Source of the DNA: a virus
Direction: 5' to 3' (one strand)
DNA: 32,168 bases
Virus record (IMG/VR): IMGVR_UViG_3300006315_000090
Coordinates: 1-32,168 of that record
The notes below the pieces were generated by a model that was given only the letters and a program-made list of their open reading frames with translations, searched no databases and had not been told where the DNA came from. Within the stretch, counting starts at the first letter, position 1; every line of letters begins with the position of its first letter. Made by a program: the position numbers and the translations under genes. Positions 1 through 5,019 of this stretch are shown piece after piece.

Positions 1-143
1 CTTGCCAATTTCATCTTAAAAATAATTTCATCTCTTTTTGATCTTAAAATATTAAGTATTTCTGCGCTTAAGTCTTTATATGATATTAAACCTTGTTCAA
101 ATAGCTTGGCTAATTTATCAATTATAAATTTCGATTTTGACAT
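1..143 (-). CDS. ubiK: UbiK/BMFP-family accessory factor, N-terminal part (host gene, cut by window edge)
   Basis: The reading frame starts with ATG at 143-141 and runs off the left edge, leaving 47 codons. The visible protein begins MSKSKFIIDKLAKLF and continues with LRSKRDEIIFKMKLA, matching the BMFP coiled-coil family (UbiK/YqiC), whose members start with a short amphipathic segment and then a 'R(A/S)..RDE' coil. UbiK is an accessory factor of aerobic ubiquinone biosynthesis. In alphaproteobacteria this gene is commonly found next to and divergent from lgt, exactly as here, which supports the assignment and marks this end as bacterial chromosome. Only about half of a usual-length protein is visible. 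Confidence 0.7.
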   Translation of the reverse strand, partial: MSKSKFIIDKLAKLFEQGLISYKDLSAEILNILRSKRDEIIFKMKLA

Positions 144-191
144 ATATTCAAATTTTAAAATAATATACTCTATTATAATTATTTATTTAAT

Positions 192-491
192 ATGTTTATT
201 AACAATTTTGAACCTGTGGCAATTCAAATTTTTTCTCTAGAAATAAGATGGTATTCGTTAGCTTATATCTTTGGAATATTATTTGCTTGGATATATTGTA
301 AAAAAATACTTATTAAAAAACTTAAACCAAAATATAATGTTGGACATGATAAGGATGCAAGGTATAGAAAAGTATGGGTTAATAAAAAATGGTCAAAGAA
401 AAGAATAGAAGCATATAAAACATATAAATTAAAACACATTGATTCTGACTGTGAAAGAAAGCAGGGTCATTTTAGATTAATAAGGAGATAA
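192..491 (+). pseudogene. lgt: Prolipoprotein diacylglyceryl transferase (Lgt) N-terminus fused in frame to a phage-like tail
   Basis: Residues 1 to about 44 (MFINNFEPVAIQIFSLEIRW, then YSLAYIFGILFAWIYCKK) are the characteristic start of bacterial Lgt: periplasmic N-terminus, 'G..IRWYSLAYI.G' segment and first transmembrane helix. Lgt transfers diacylglycerol to the lipobox cysteine of prelipoproteins and normally has about 260-290 residues. After 'KKILIKKL' the protein changes to a Lys/Arg-rich, soluble sequence (KPKYNVGHDKDARYRK...) unlike any Lgt, and the frame ends at 491. The downstream part has no in-frame ATG of its own and resembles the basic small phage proteins that follow. The frame therefore looks like a host-phage junction product at about 310-330. 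Whether the chimera is real (prophage) or an assembly join cannot be decided here. A TATAAT box at 174-179 is a plausible lgt -10 element. Confidence 0.75.
305..335. other. Probable host-phage junction (candidate attL or chimeric join)
   Basis: Upstream sequence encodes Lgt and downstream sequence encodes phage-type small proteins in the same frame. The exact crossover cannot be fixed without the uninterrupted lgt. The last residues that look Lgt-like are around codons 40-44. No integrase gene, direct repeat or tRNA is visible next to this point, and the opposite phage end is outside the window. Confidence 0.5.
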
Positions 492-492
492 C

Positions 493-708
493 ATGAGTGA
501 TGAGTTATATTATAGTAAGAGTAAAGGTAAGTATATTAAGATAGCAGAGATGCCTGACTACCATGTTAGGAGAGCATTCATTAAGATGAATGCAGATATT
601 GGTTATGCAAAAAAATTTGAACATAAATTAGAATTATTAAGGGATGATGTGTGTAGTGCTATTGATGGAATATTGGAGGAGATAAATGAGAAAAAAGATA
701 AAGATTAA
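493..708 (+). CDS. Small phage protein of unknown function (71 aa)
   Basis: The gene begins at ATG 493 behind a strong Shine-Dalgarno (AAGGAGATAAC, 480-491) that overlaps the end of the lgt-fused frame. The product is charged, predicted soluble and helical (FIKMNADIGYAKKFEHKLEL), with a Lys/Asp-rich C-terminus. I recognise no family. It overlaps the next gene by 23 bases, so the two are probably translated together as the first clearly phage genes of the left arm. No promoter is evident between the lgt start and this gene, so in the arrangement seen here its transcription could come from the host lgt promoter. Confidence 0.75.
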   Translation: MSDELYYSKSKGKYIKIAEMPDYHVRRAFIKMNADIGYAKKFEHKLELLRDDVCSAIDGILEEINEKKDKD

Positions 709-988
709 GAAAGCTATTTATGGTAAGAAGCAGTTTAATTTACCTGAAGAATTAGATTATTATAAAAGATATAAGATGATAAATATACCAAACGATTTGG
801 TTGATGATATACATCAAGCAGTTGGTAGAGCAGAGGGTTTTATACCATGTAAGGATATAGCTGAAGAGTTAGATGCGTGGCAATTCCTAATAGATACAGG
901 GATTGTTTGGAAATTACATGGATGGATGGGCAGACAAGCACACTTTTTAATTGAGAATAAAATATTAAAAGAAAGGGTTGTGCATTAG
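686..988 (+). CDS. Conserved phage small protein of unknown function (100 aa)
   Basis: ATG 686 follows the good ribosome site GGAGGAGATAA inside the upstream gene. The protein has a basic N-terminus and then a compact segment with DLVDDIHQAVGRAEG, IPCKDIAEELDAW and LHGWMGRQAHFLIEN. This 'hydrophobic-W..GW.GR.A..LI' pattern recurs in small early proteins of marine podoviruses, and I think of the DUF7417-type group, but that is memory and not a search. No enzymatic motif is visible. It lies in the early operon upstream of the LexA-like gene. Confidence 0.75.
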   Translation: MRKKIKIKKAIYGKKQFNLPEELDYYKRYKMINIPNDLVDDIHQAVGRAEGFIPCKDIAEELDAWQFLIDTGIVWKLHGWMGRQAHFLIENKILKERVVH

Positions 989-1011
989 ATTTTAATGTGC
1001 TATAAGAACAT

Positions 1012-1152
1012 ATGTCATTAAGATTTAAAAAAATAATAGTTAGGTTGCGTATGTGGTATGCTAAATTTAGAGGACATAAAGGGCATAGATGGGATTACGA
1101 ACCATCTGAATGGTACATGGGTAGACATAACAAAAACAATAAGGAGAAATAA
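1012..1152 (+). CDS. Small basic peptide (46 aa), unknown
   Basis: A 46-codon frame starts at ATG 1012 (MSLRFKKIIVRLRMWYAKFR...) and stops one base before the next gene at 1153, filling the only gap in this part of the operon. The peptide is rich in Arg, Lys, His and Trp (GHKGHRWDYEPSEWYMGRH). Its own ribosome site is weak. The ribosome site of the following gene (AAGGAGAAATAA) lies within its last codons, which is normal in tightly packed phage operons. Function unknown. Confidence 0.55.
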   Translation: MSLRFKKIIVRLRMWYAKFRGHKGHRWDYEPSEWYMGRHNKNNKEK

Positions 1153-1371
1153 ATGTTTGGAAAAGTTAAAGAAGAAGATATTAAAAGATATATAGTAATG
1201 TCAAAAGGTAAGTTTGGTGAAAATTTTTATCAAGACAGAGCATTTAAAACAGTTGAAGATGCTGATGCGTATGCAAAGTTAATGCAGAAACAAGAAGATA
1301 AAGATGGACATCAATACTTTTTGTTTGAGCAAAGTAAACACTATGGGAATGGTGAGGAGAAGAATGGGTGA
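1153..1371 (+). CDS. Small phage protein of unknown function (72 aa)
   Basis: Starts at ATG 1153 directly after the strong site AAGGAGAAATAA. It encodes a soluble protein, MFGKVKEEDIKRYIVMSKGK, with FKTVEDADAYAKLM in the middle. That segment resembles the 'F.t.eeA..yA' half of small alpha-beta proteins that many phages carry, but I cannot name a family. It overlaps the next gene by 8 bases, and the Shine-Dalgarno of that gene lies in its last codons. Confidence 0.7.
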   Translation: MFGKVKEEDIKRYIVMSKGKFGENFYQDRAFKTVEDADAYAKLMQKQEDKDGHQYFLFEQSKHYGNGEEKNG

Positions 1372-1621
1372 AGATATTTATTTAACTTCTCTTAAAGAGA
1401 ATGCATATAAAAAAGAAATTACTACTCTAAGAGAGGAGATAAAAAATTTAAAAGCTGATGTTAAATATGAACGAGAGTTAAGAGTAAAAGGTACAGCTTA
1501 TCATCCAACTGATTATCATAGTAGATTAAGAGAGATGATTAGTAAAGTTAGAAAAGAAAAGAAACTAACTGACCTGTTTGATATAGTTGATGAAGCACAG
1601 AAGAGATTAAGAAATGAGTGA
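1364..1621 (+). CDS. Coiled-coil small phage protein (85 aa)
   Basis: The frame is open from 1304, but the ATG at 1364 is preferred because GAGGAGAAG lies just upstream at normal spacing and because the upstream part merely overlaps the previous gene. The protein has a coiled-coil segment (KKEITTLREEIKNLKADVKY) followed by ELRVKGTAYHPTDYHSRLRE. Function unknown. It overlaps the next coiled-coil gene by 8 bases, and the two may form a related pair. Confidence 0.65.
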   Translation: MGEDIYLTSLKENAYKKEITTLREEIKNLKADVKYERELRVKGTAYHPTDYHSRLREMISKVRKEKKLTDLFDIVDEAQKRLRNE

Positions 1622-1877
1622 TGATATAGAAGTTTGGAAACAACGAAATGAAATACTACACAAGAAAGTTGAGAGACTTATGGAAGAAGTAAGACAAGAA
1701 CATAAACTAAGACAAGAAGCGGAGGGTGAGTTAGCTATTATTAAAGCTACAACTATTTTTAACTCTCCTGAAATGAGAGATATAAGAAAAGAATTAAATG
1801 AAGTTAAAGAAGATAATAAAAAACTTGCTCTTCAAGTTAATGACCTAGAAGATAGAGTAAGAGATAGTAATTTTTAA
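1614..1877 (+). CDS. Coiled-coil protein (87 aa), unknown
   Basis: Nearly the whole protein is a predicted coiled coil: EILHKKVERLMEEVRQEHKL at the start and KELNEVKEDNKKLALQVNDL near the end, with a short Ala/Thr/Phe-containing break between. There are no membrane segments. The start codon lies within the end of the upstream gene, so translational coupling is likely, and it stops one base before the LexA-like gene. Function unknown. Confidence 0.65.
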   Translation: MSDDIEVWKQRNEILHKKVERLMEEVRQEHKLRQEAEGELAIIKATTIFNSPEMRDIRKELNEVKEDNKKLALQVNDLEDRVRDSNF

Positions 1878-1878
1878 T

Positions 1879-2091
1879 ATGTTGACAAAGCGACAGTTAA
1901 AGTTATATAAATTTTTACAGAATTACTTTAGAGAAAATGAAGTGATGCCGACATTTACTGATATGATGCAACACATGAACGTCAAATCAAAGAGTGTCAT
2001 ATGGAATATGCTTGGGTATATAGAATGGAAAGGGTATATAAAAAGGATACCTAATTATGCACGAGCAATTCAAATTATTAAACACAACTAA
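1879..2091 (+). CDS. LexA-type winged-helix DNA-binding protein lacking the autoprotease domain
   Basis: The 70-residue protein reads MLTKRQLKLYKFLQNYFREN, then EVMPTFTDMMQHMNVKSKSV and a YIEWKGYIKRIPNYARAIQII end. This follows the N-terminal DNA-binding domain of LexA position by position ('LT..Q...l.fi......pPtf.Em...l...Sks.i...l..Le.kG.I.r.pn.aRaI.i'): three helices with the recognition helix around KSKSVIWNML and a wing at KRIPNYARAI. Full LexA has about 200 residues, with a linker and an S24 Ser-Lys protease that allows RecA-stimulated self-cleavage. This protein ends where the linker would start, so it could not be inactivated that way. Its position just upstream of a strong promoter whose -10 box sits in a palindrome suggests a phage repressor. 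The domain call is good; the regulatory role is inference. Confidence 0.75.
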   Translation: MLTKRQLKLYKFLQNYFRENEVMPTFTDMMQHMNVKSKSVIWNMLGYIEWKGYIKRIPNYARAIQIIKHN

Positions 2092-2103
2092 AAGGAGAAT
2101 AGA

Positions 2104-2229
2104 TTGTCTAAACCATTGATTTTATTGAATAATATTTATTTTTTAAAGGCGTTGGCACGAGTGATAATGACCTCTATAATAGGAGGTACTGCCCTAAGTA
2201 TTAGGGTTAGTATTTCTTTTATTAAATAA
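2104..2229 (+). CDS. Possible hydrophobic 41-aa peptide with TTG start
   Basis: A TTG at 2104 sits six bases behind a strong AGGAG (2093-2097) and opens 41 codons encoding a hydrophobic, basic peptide (SKPLILLNNIYFLKALARVI, then MTSIIGGTALSIRVSISFIK). The same DNA contains the promoter at 2152-2180 and the hairpin at 2192-2206, so the open frame could be accidental. The good ribosome site is the main argument for translation. If made, it would be a small membrane-associated peptide between the LexA-like gene and the next operon. Confidence 0.3.
   Translation: MSKPLILLNNIYFLKALARVIMTSIIGGTALSIRVSISFIK
2152..2180 (+). promoter_or_regulatory. Strong sigma70-like promoter of the left early arm
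   Basis: TTGGCA (2152-2157) and TATAAT (2175-2180) are separated by exactly 17 bases, eleven of twelve consensus positions. Initiation is expected near 2187. It lies in the largest gap of the left arm, between the LexA-like gene and the gene starting near 2249, and would drive the genes from there onward. Confidence 0.75.
2170..2187. promoter_or_regulatory. Operator-like palindrome over the -10 box
   Basis: ACCTC (2170-2174) and GAGGT (2183-2187) form a perfect 5-base inverted repeat with an 8-base spacer that holds the -10 box. A protein bound here would block the promoter. The core CCT-N10-AGG recurs at the same place in the promoter at 13903-13931. Confidence 0.5.
2192..2206 (+). other. 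Leader hairpin
   Basis: CCCTAA and TTAGGG form a perfect 6-bp stem with a 3-base loop, starting about five bases after the expected transcription start. It is followed by a T-rich but interrupted stretch (GTTAGTATTTCTTTT), so it is at best a weak terminator. It could instead stabilise the 5' end of the early message. Confidence 0.5.
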
Positions 2230-2248
2230 TATTTTATTGGATAGAACT

Positions 2249-2512
2249 ATGGCGACAAAATTCTTTATGAAAAAATCTTGGGTGAATGTAGATATGTGTA
2301 TTGAAGACTATTACAATTCAGGTACTACTTTACAACAAGCATATGAAGAATTAAATTGGTCGCCTTATTCAAAAATCATTGGCAAAGAAGTAAAGTTTAA
2401 ACGCAATACTGTGGAGGAGATTGATGAAGAAACATACAAAAATAAAATCAAGAAATCCAATAGCACAGATGCTAATGAAAAAACAGTTTCAATCAAGGAT
2501 TGTAAAAAATAA
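2249..2512 (+). CDS. Unknown phage protein (87 aa)
   Basis: The frame is open from a TTG at 2237, but the ATG at 2249 is the more ordinary start; neither has a clear ribosome site. The product (MATKFFMKKSWVNVDMCIED, with YYNSGTTLQQAYEELNWSPY) is soluble and has a Lys/Asn/Thr-rich, probably disordered C-terminus. No family recognised. It is the first gene downstream of the promoter at 2152-2180. Confidence 0.5.
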   Translation: MATKFFMKKSWVNVDMCIEDYYNSGTTLQQAYEELNWSPYSKIIGKEVKFKRNTVEEIDEETYKNKIKKSNSTDANEKTVSIKDCKK

Positions 2513-2556
2513 AAAACCGAAACTGATAGAAAAGTATTTAGACAATAAAATTAAAT

Positions 2557-2907
2557 ATGATTCGTAACGGAAATACAACTCCCCTATGGAATGAGGGGCG
2601 AGGCGAAGGCAAGAAGATAACTCCACACATATTACTATGGAGGAGTGTTATTGTCCGAGCCATCATGGATGCCCTTGATGTAGATATTCATGCATGGGGT
2701 AAACATAGATTACAGATTGTTAAGAATGCTAATGCTTGGTTCAATCCAAAGGATGAAGCATTCTGTGAGGTCTGTGAGCATTCCGACTTTGACCCTTCCT
2801 TTATTACAAAAACTTTCCACAAATTAAAAATAGCAAATGCTAAAAAATTATTTGAGCATAAGAACTTAAATAAATTTCTAACGCATTATCTATGTAGCTT
2901 TCATTAA
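2557..2907 (+). CDS. Conserved phage protein of unknown function (116 aa)
   Basis: Starts at ATG 2557 without an obvious ribosome site. The protein has a basic N-terminal segment (NEGRGEGKKITPHILLWRSV), a helix (VIVRAIMDALDVDI) and then AWFNPKDEAFCEVCEHSDFD with PSFI. The arrangement of a helix followed by 'AW......F..VCE....DP..I' recurs in small phage and alphaproteobacterial proteins and looks like a helix-turn-helix-type fold, with the second part resembling the 'C..aG.dP..v' end of HTH domains. A DNA-binding role is a guess. Confidence 0.65.
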   Translation: MIRNGNTTPLWNEGRGEGKKITPHILLWRSVIVRAIMDALDVDIHAWGKHRLQIVKNANAWFNPKDEAFCEVCEHSDFDPSFITKTFHKLKIANAKKLFEHKNLNKFLTHYLCSFH

Positions 2908-2910
2908 GGT

Positions 2911-3306
2911 ATGGGTGATTTAAATAAGAACTCTAAATTTGATATTGATTTAAAGTATGGTCAAGTTAGAGAAAAAAGAGTTGATGACCTGCTTAAAGGT
3001 GGGGATGCTGAAGTTAAAACTGAACGAAGTTGGTGGAGAAAGTCAGGGAATATTGCTATTGAGTATGAGTTTAGAGGTAAGCCAAGTGGTATAGCAAAGA
3101 CCGAAGCTAAGTGGTGGTTTCATATTCTTGAATTAAAGAATAAAGAATATTGTATGTTATTATTTAGAGTGACAAGATTAAAAAAGATAGTGGAAAAATA
3201 TAAGAAGACACACACTAAAGAGATAGGAGATTACCGAGCATCTAAATGTGTAGTCATACCTCTTAAAGAAATCTTTAGTGAGGGTTGTTATAAATTGTTT
3301 GATTGA
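2911..3306 (+). CDS. Putative PD-(D/E)XK-fold nuclease-like protein (131 aa)
   Basis: The protein contains FDIDLKYGQVREKRVDDLL, then DAEVKTERSWWRKSGNIAIE with YEFRGKPSGIAKTEAKWW. The order of an acidic residue (D in VDDLL or GGDA), an E-x-K motif (EVK) and a following strand (NIAIEYE) fits a PD-(D/E)XK core such as those in phage resolvases and restriction-like enzymes. The conserved GKPSGIA.T.A..W motif is typical of a group of phage proteins annotated as endonuclease-like. T7 carries a Holliday-junction endonuclease (gp3) in its DNA-metabolism genes, so a resolvase role would fit, but the assignment rests on motif shape only. Confidence 0.5.
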   Translation: MGDLNKNSKFDIDLKYGQVREKRVDDLLKGGDAEVKTERSWWRKSGNIAIEYEFRGKPSGIAKTEAKWWFHILELKNKEYCMLLFRVTRLKKIVEKYKKTHTKEIGDYRASKCVVIPLKEIFSEGCYKLFD

Positions 3307-3307
3307 T

Positions 3308-3391
3308 ATGAAAGAAAAAATATATTTAATTTTATTTTATATCTTTTTATTTATTATTACTATGGTTCTATTAAGTTTTATAGGTAAGTAA
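3308..3391 (+). CDS. 27-aa single-pass membrane peptide
   Basis: ATG 3308 lies next to the stop of the upstream gene, and the frame ends one base before the next ATG at 3393. The peptide is MKEKIYLILFYIFLFIITMV plus LLSFIGK, a short charged N-terminus followed by one continuous transmembrane helix. It fits exactly between its neighbours, which supports it being real, but it has no strong ribosome site. Function unknown. Confidence 0.5.
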   Translation: MKEKIYLILFYIFLFIITMVLLSFIGK

Positions 3392-3392
3392 T

Positions 3393-3590
3393 ATGGGTAT
3401 GATGGATGGAGGAGATAACTTTAAAGACAAGTGTCATGCCTGTAATGGTACTGCTATGGGTGGTACAATGCTTAGAAGTATAGATGATAGAAATAAAAAG
3501 ATATGTAGTAATTGCCACAATAAATTAAGTGATGAAGATAAAAATAAATTTGTGACAGCAAGACAATTAAAGCAAGGATTATTTATATGA
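3393..3590 (+). CDS. Small zinc-ribbon protein (65 aa)
   Basis: Two Cys-x2-Cys knuckles, CHAC near residue 14 and CSNC near residue 37, make a treble-clef or zinc-ribbon type metal site in a 65-residue protein with a helical C-terminus (LSDEDKNKFVTARQLKQGLF). Such small zinc proteins in phages usually bind nucleic acid or host proteins; none can be named here. Its stop overlaps the next start as ATGA. Confidence 0.6.
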   Translation: MGMMDGGDNFKDKCHACNGTAMGGTMLRSIDDRNKKICSNCHNKLSDEDKNKFVTARQLKQGLFI

Positions 3591-4108
3591 AAAAAATAAT
3601 AGGATTAATAATTGGATTAATATTATTAACTGGATGTAGTAATATAGCTATTGTATCTAGTGGGTCTAGTCTAGCTTTAAGTAATAATGCTTATGCTAAA
3701 GCATATAGTGGTATAGATTTTGCAACTGCTATAACTACAAAGAAAGATATTAAAACTCATGCTTATGAGTACATAGTTAAAGCAAGAGAAGTTAAGGAAG
3801 TAATTGTTAGAACTATTTACCATGACTTTGATATACCTGAAACTGATTTAATAACGACAGCATCTTCAGTAGAAAGAGGTACAATCTTTCAACTAGATGA
3901 AAGTATTAAGTTAGCCAGTACTAAACATGAAAGAATTACAATAACAATAGATGCCTTTAAGCTTTGTTATCTATCCTTTTTCTTAGCAACTGCGATTACT
4001 ATACTGGTATTTGTTTTGTTATCCTTACTGATATATCTATCAGAGTGTATAAGAAAACCAATTAAAGTAGTAAAGAAAAGAAAATCTAAAAGAAGAAAAA
4101 GAAAATAA
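3587..4108 (+). CDS. Phage lipoprotein with C-terminal membrane anchor (173 aa)
   Basis: The N-terminus MKKIIGLIIGLILLTGCS is a classical lipoprotein signal peptide with lipobox LTGC (Cys 17). A second strong membrane helix lies at about residues 128-152 (LSFFLATAITILVFVLLSLL), followed by a very basic cytoplasmic tail (KKRKSKRRKRK). The middle ~110 residues would face the periplasm. Maturation would need host Lgt, the gene broken at the left end of this window. Possible roles include superinfection exclusion or envelope modification, since several phages use small lipoproteins that way, but no specific family is recognised. Start overlaps the upstream stop (ATGA), implying coupled translation. 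Confidence 0.65.
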   Translation: MKKIIGLIIGLILLTGCSNIAIVSSGSSLALSNNAYAKAYSGIDFATAITTKKDIKTHAYEYIVKAREVKEVIVRTIYHDFDIPETDLITTASSVERGTIFQLDESIKLASTKHERITITIDAFKLCYLSFFLATAITILVFVLLSLLIYLSECIRKPIKVVKKRKSKRRKRK

Positions 4109-4111
4109 TAT

Positions 4112-4444
4112 ATGAGTGAACGAGATTTAATTAGAGAATATAAAAATACTATATCAGATTTAACTAAAGAAAAAGATGATGCTATTAAATTAGTTTCTCA
4201 AAAAGATTCTAAAATAAAACAATTACTTATTCAAGTTGAACAAGCTACACAAGATGTACAAAATATGGGTAAAAAAATTGCAGAGTTAGAGTCTAAATTA
4301 AAAAAGAAACAAGAAATTAAAAGGGTGATAGATAAAAAGATTACAGAAATCCTTGAAAATACTGAAGAAAAGAAAGAAAAAAAAGATGCTTCAAGTGTTG
4401 ACAAGGGGGGTGCGGATATGCTAAAAGAGTTTTATGAAAAGTAA
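4112..4444 (+). CDS. Coiled-coil protein (110 aa), unknown
   Basis: Almost entirely Lys/Glu/Gln-rich heptads, for example LIREYKNTISDLTKEKDD and IQVEQATQDVQNMGKKIAEL, ending in an acidic/basic low-complexity tail. Predicted to be an extended coiled coil with no membrane segment. It sits between the lipoprotein and the ssDNA-binding protein. No function can be assigned. A short G-run at about 4405-4412 stands out against the AT-rich background but reads through as ordinary codons. Confidence 0.6.
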   Translation: MSERDLIREYKNTISDLTKEKDDAIKLVSQKDSKIKQLLIQVEQATQDVQNMGKKIAELESKLKKKQEIKRVIDKKITEILENTEEKKEKKDASSVDKGGADMLKEFYEK

Positions 4445-4471
4445 ATTAACAATAACAAAAAGGAAATACAT

Positions 4472-4921
4472 ATGGCAATAATTGAAGGCACAGCTTACTG
4501 GGCTTCTCTGACACGACCAAACGAAAAGTTTGAACCTATGTGGAGAATAGATTTAGCAGTTGATGATGCAATAGCACAAGATTTTAAATCACAAGGATTT
4601 AATATTGGTGAAACAAAAGCTGATGATAAAGTTGTAAAAAATATTATCAGATTTAAGCGTAAGGTTTCAAAAGCAAATGGTGATAAGAACCAACAACCAC
4701 AATTAGTGGATGCTGAAAAGAAACCTATTGAAAAGATAATCGGTAATGGCAGTAAGGTAAAGGTAATGTATAAATCTTATGACTGGAATTTCAAAGGAAA
4801 GAAGGGCAAAGGTTTAGACTTACAGGCTGTACAGGTACTGGATTTAGTGGAATACACACCGAGAGAAGACTTTGATGTAGAAAAATCTTCTAATGGTGTT
4901 GACATCAAGGAAGATTTTTAG
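4472..4921 (+). CDS. Single-stranded DNA-binding protein, T7 gp2.5-like
   Basis: The 149-residue protein has the OB-fold-like pattern of pelagiphage and T7-type ssDNA-binding proteins: MAIIEGTAYWASLTRPN at the start, WRIDLAVDD, IIRFKRKVSKANGDKNQQP and the strand VKVMYKSYDWNFKGKKGKGL leading to LQAVQVLDLVEY. It ends in an acidic tail with a terminal Phe (DIKEDF). T7 gp2.5 uses such a tail to contact polymerase and primase-helicase. A good ribosome site (AAAGGAAATACAT) precedes ATG 4472. It coats single strands during replication and recombination and lies directly upstream of the primase-helicase and polymerase genes. Its last codons contain the -35 box of the promoter at 4899-4927. Confidence 0.8.
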   Translation: MAIIEGTAYWASLTRPNEKFEPMWRIDLAVDDAIAQDFKSQGFNIGETKADDKVVKNIIRFKRKVSKANGDKNQQPQLVDAEKKPIEKIIGNGSKVKVMYKSYDWNFKGKKGKGLDLQAVQVLDLVEYTPREDFDVEKSSNGVDIKEDF

Positions 4922-4927
4922 TATAAC
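4899..4927 (+). promoter_or_regulatory. Near-consensus sigma70-like promoter ahead of the replication operon
   Basis: TTGACA (4899-4904), a 17-base spacer and TATAAC (4922-4927) match eleven of twelve consensus positions. The -35 box lies inside the end of the ssDNA-binding protein gene. Transcription would start near 4934 and meet the terminator at 4979-5019 after about 45 bases. Confidence 0.7.
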
Positions 4928-4940
4928 ACTCTTGGTTATT

Positions 4941-4961
4941 TAGTCATACATATTGTGACTA
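4941..4961 (+). other. Leader inverted repeat upstream of terminator
   Basis: TAGTCA (4941-4946) and TGACTA (4956-4961) form a perfect 6-bp stem with a 9-base loop in the short leader. Just downstream CTCC-TACT-GGAG (4971-4982) could pair in a way that competes with the 5' arm of the terminator. Confidence 0.45.
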
Positions 4962-4978
4962 CATTTTCTACTCCTACT

Positions 4979-5019
4979 GGAGAGTCGGCTTGTAATAGGG
5001 TCGGCTCTCCTTTTTTTTT
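4979..5019 (+). terminator. Strong intrinsic terminator or attenuator
   Basis: GGAGAG at 4979-4984 pairs with CTCTCC at 5005-5010, and the stem extends inward through TCGGC/GGTCGG with two G-T pairs, giving about eleven pairs. Nine T residues follow (5011-5019). This is the clearest terminator in the window. The ATG at 5020 begins in the very next base, so polymerase must read through for that start to be present on the message. Confidence 0.85.

Noticed and set aside
1882-1911. TTGACA-18-TATAAA inside the first codons of the LexA-like gene
   Set aside because: Both boxes are part of conserved LexA-type codons (MLTKRQLKLYKF), the spacing is less favourable, and initiation would fall inside the gene.
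2475-2567. 30-codon frame overlapping 2249-2512 and 2557-2907 (starts MKKQFQSRIVKNKK)
   Set aside because: No ribosome site and heavy overlap with both neighbours; Lys-rich sequence is expected from A-rich DNA.
4396-4430. TTGACA followed by a G-run and TAAAAG before the ssDNA-binding protein gene
   Set aside because: No acceptable -10 box at 16-18 bases; the G-run reads as normal codons of the coiled-coil gene.
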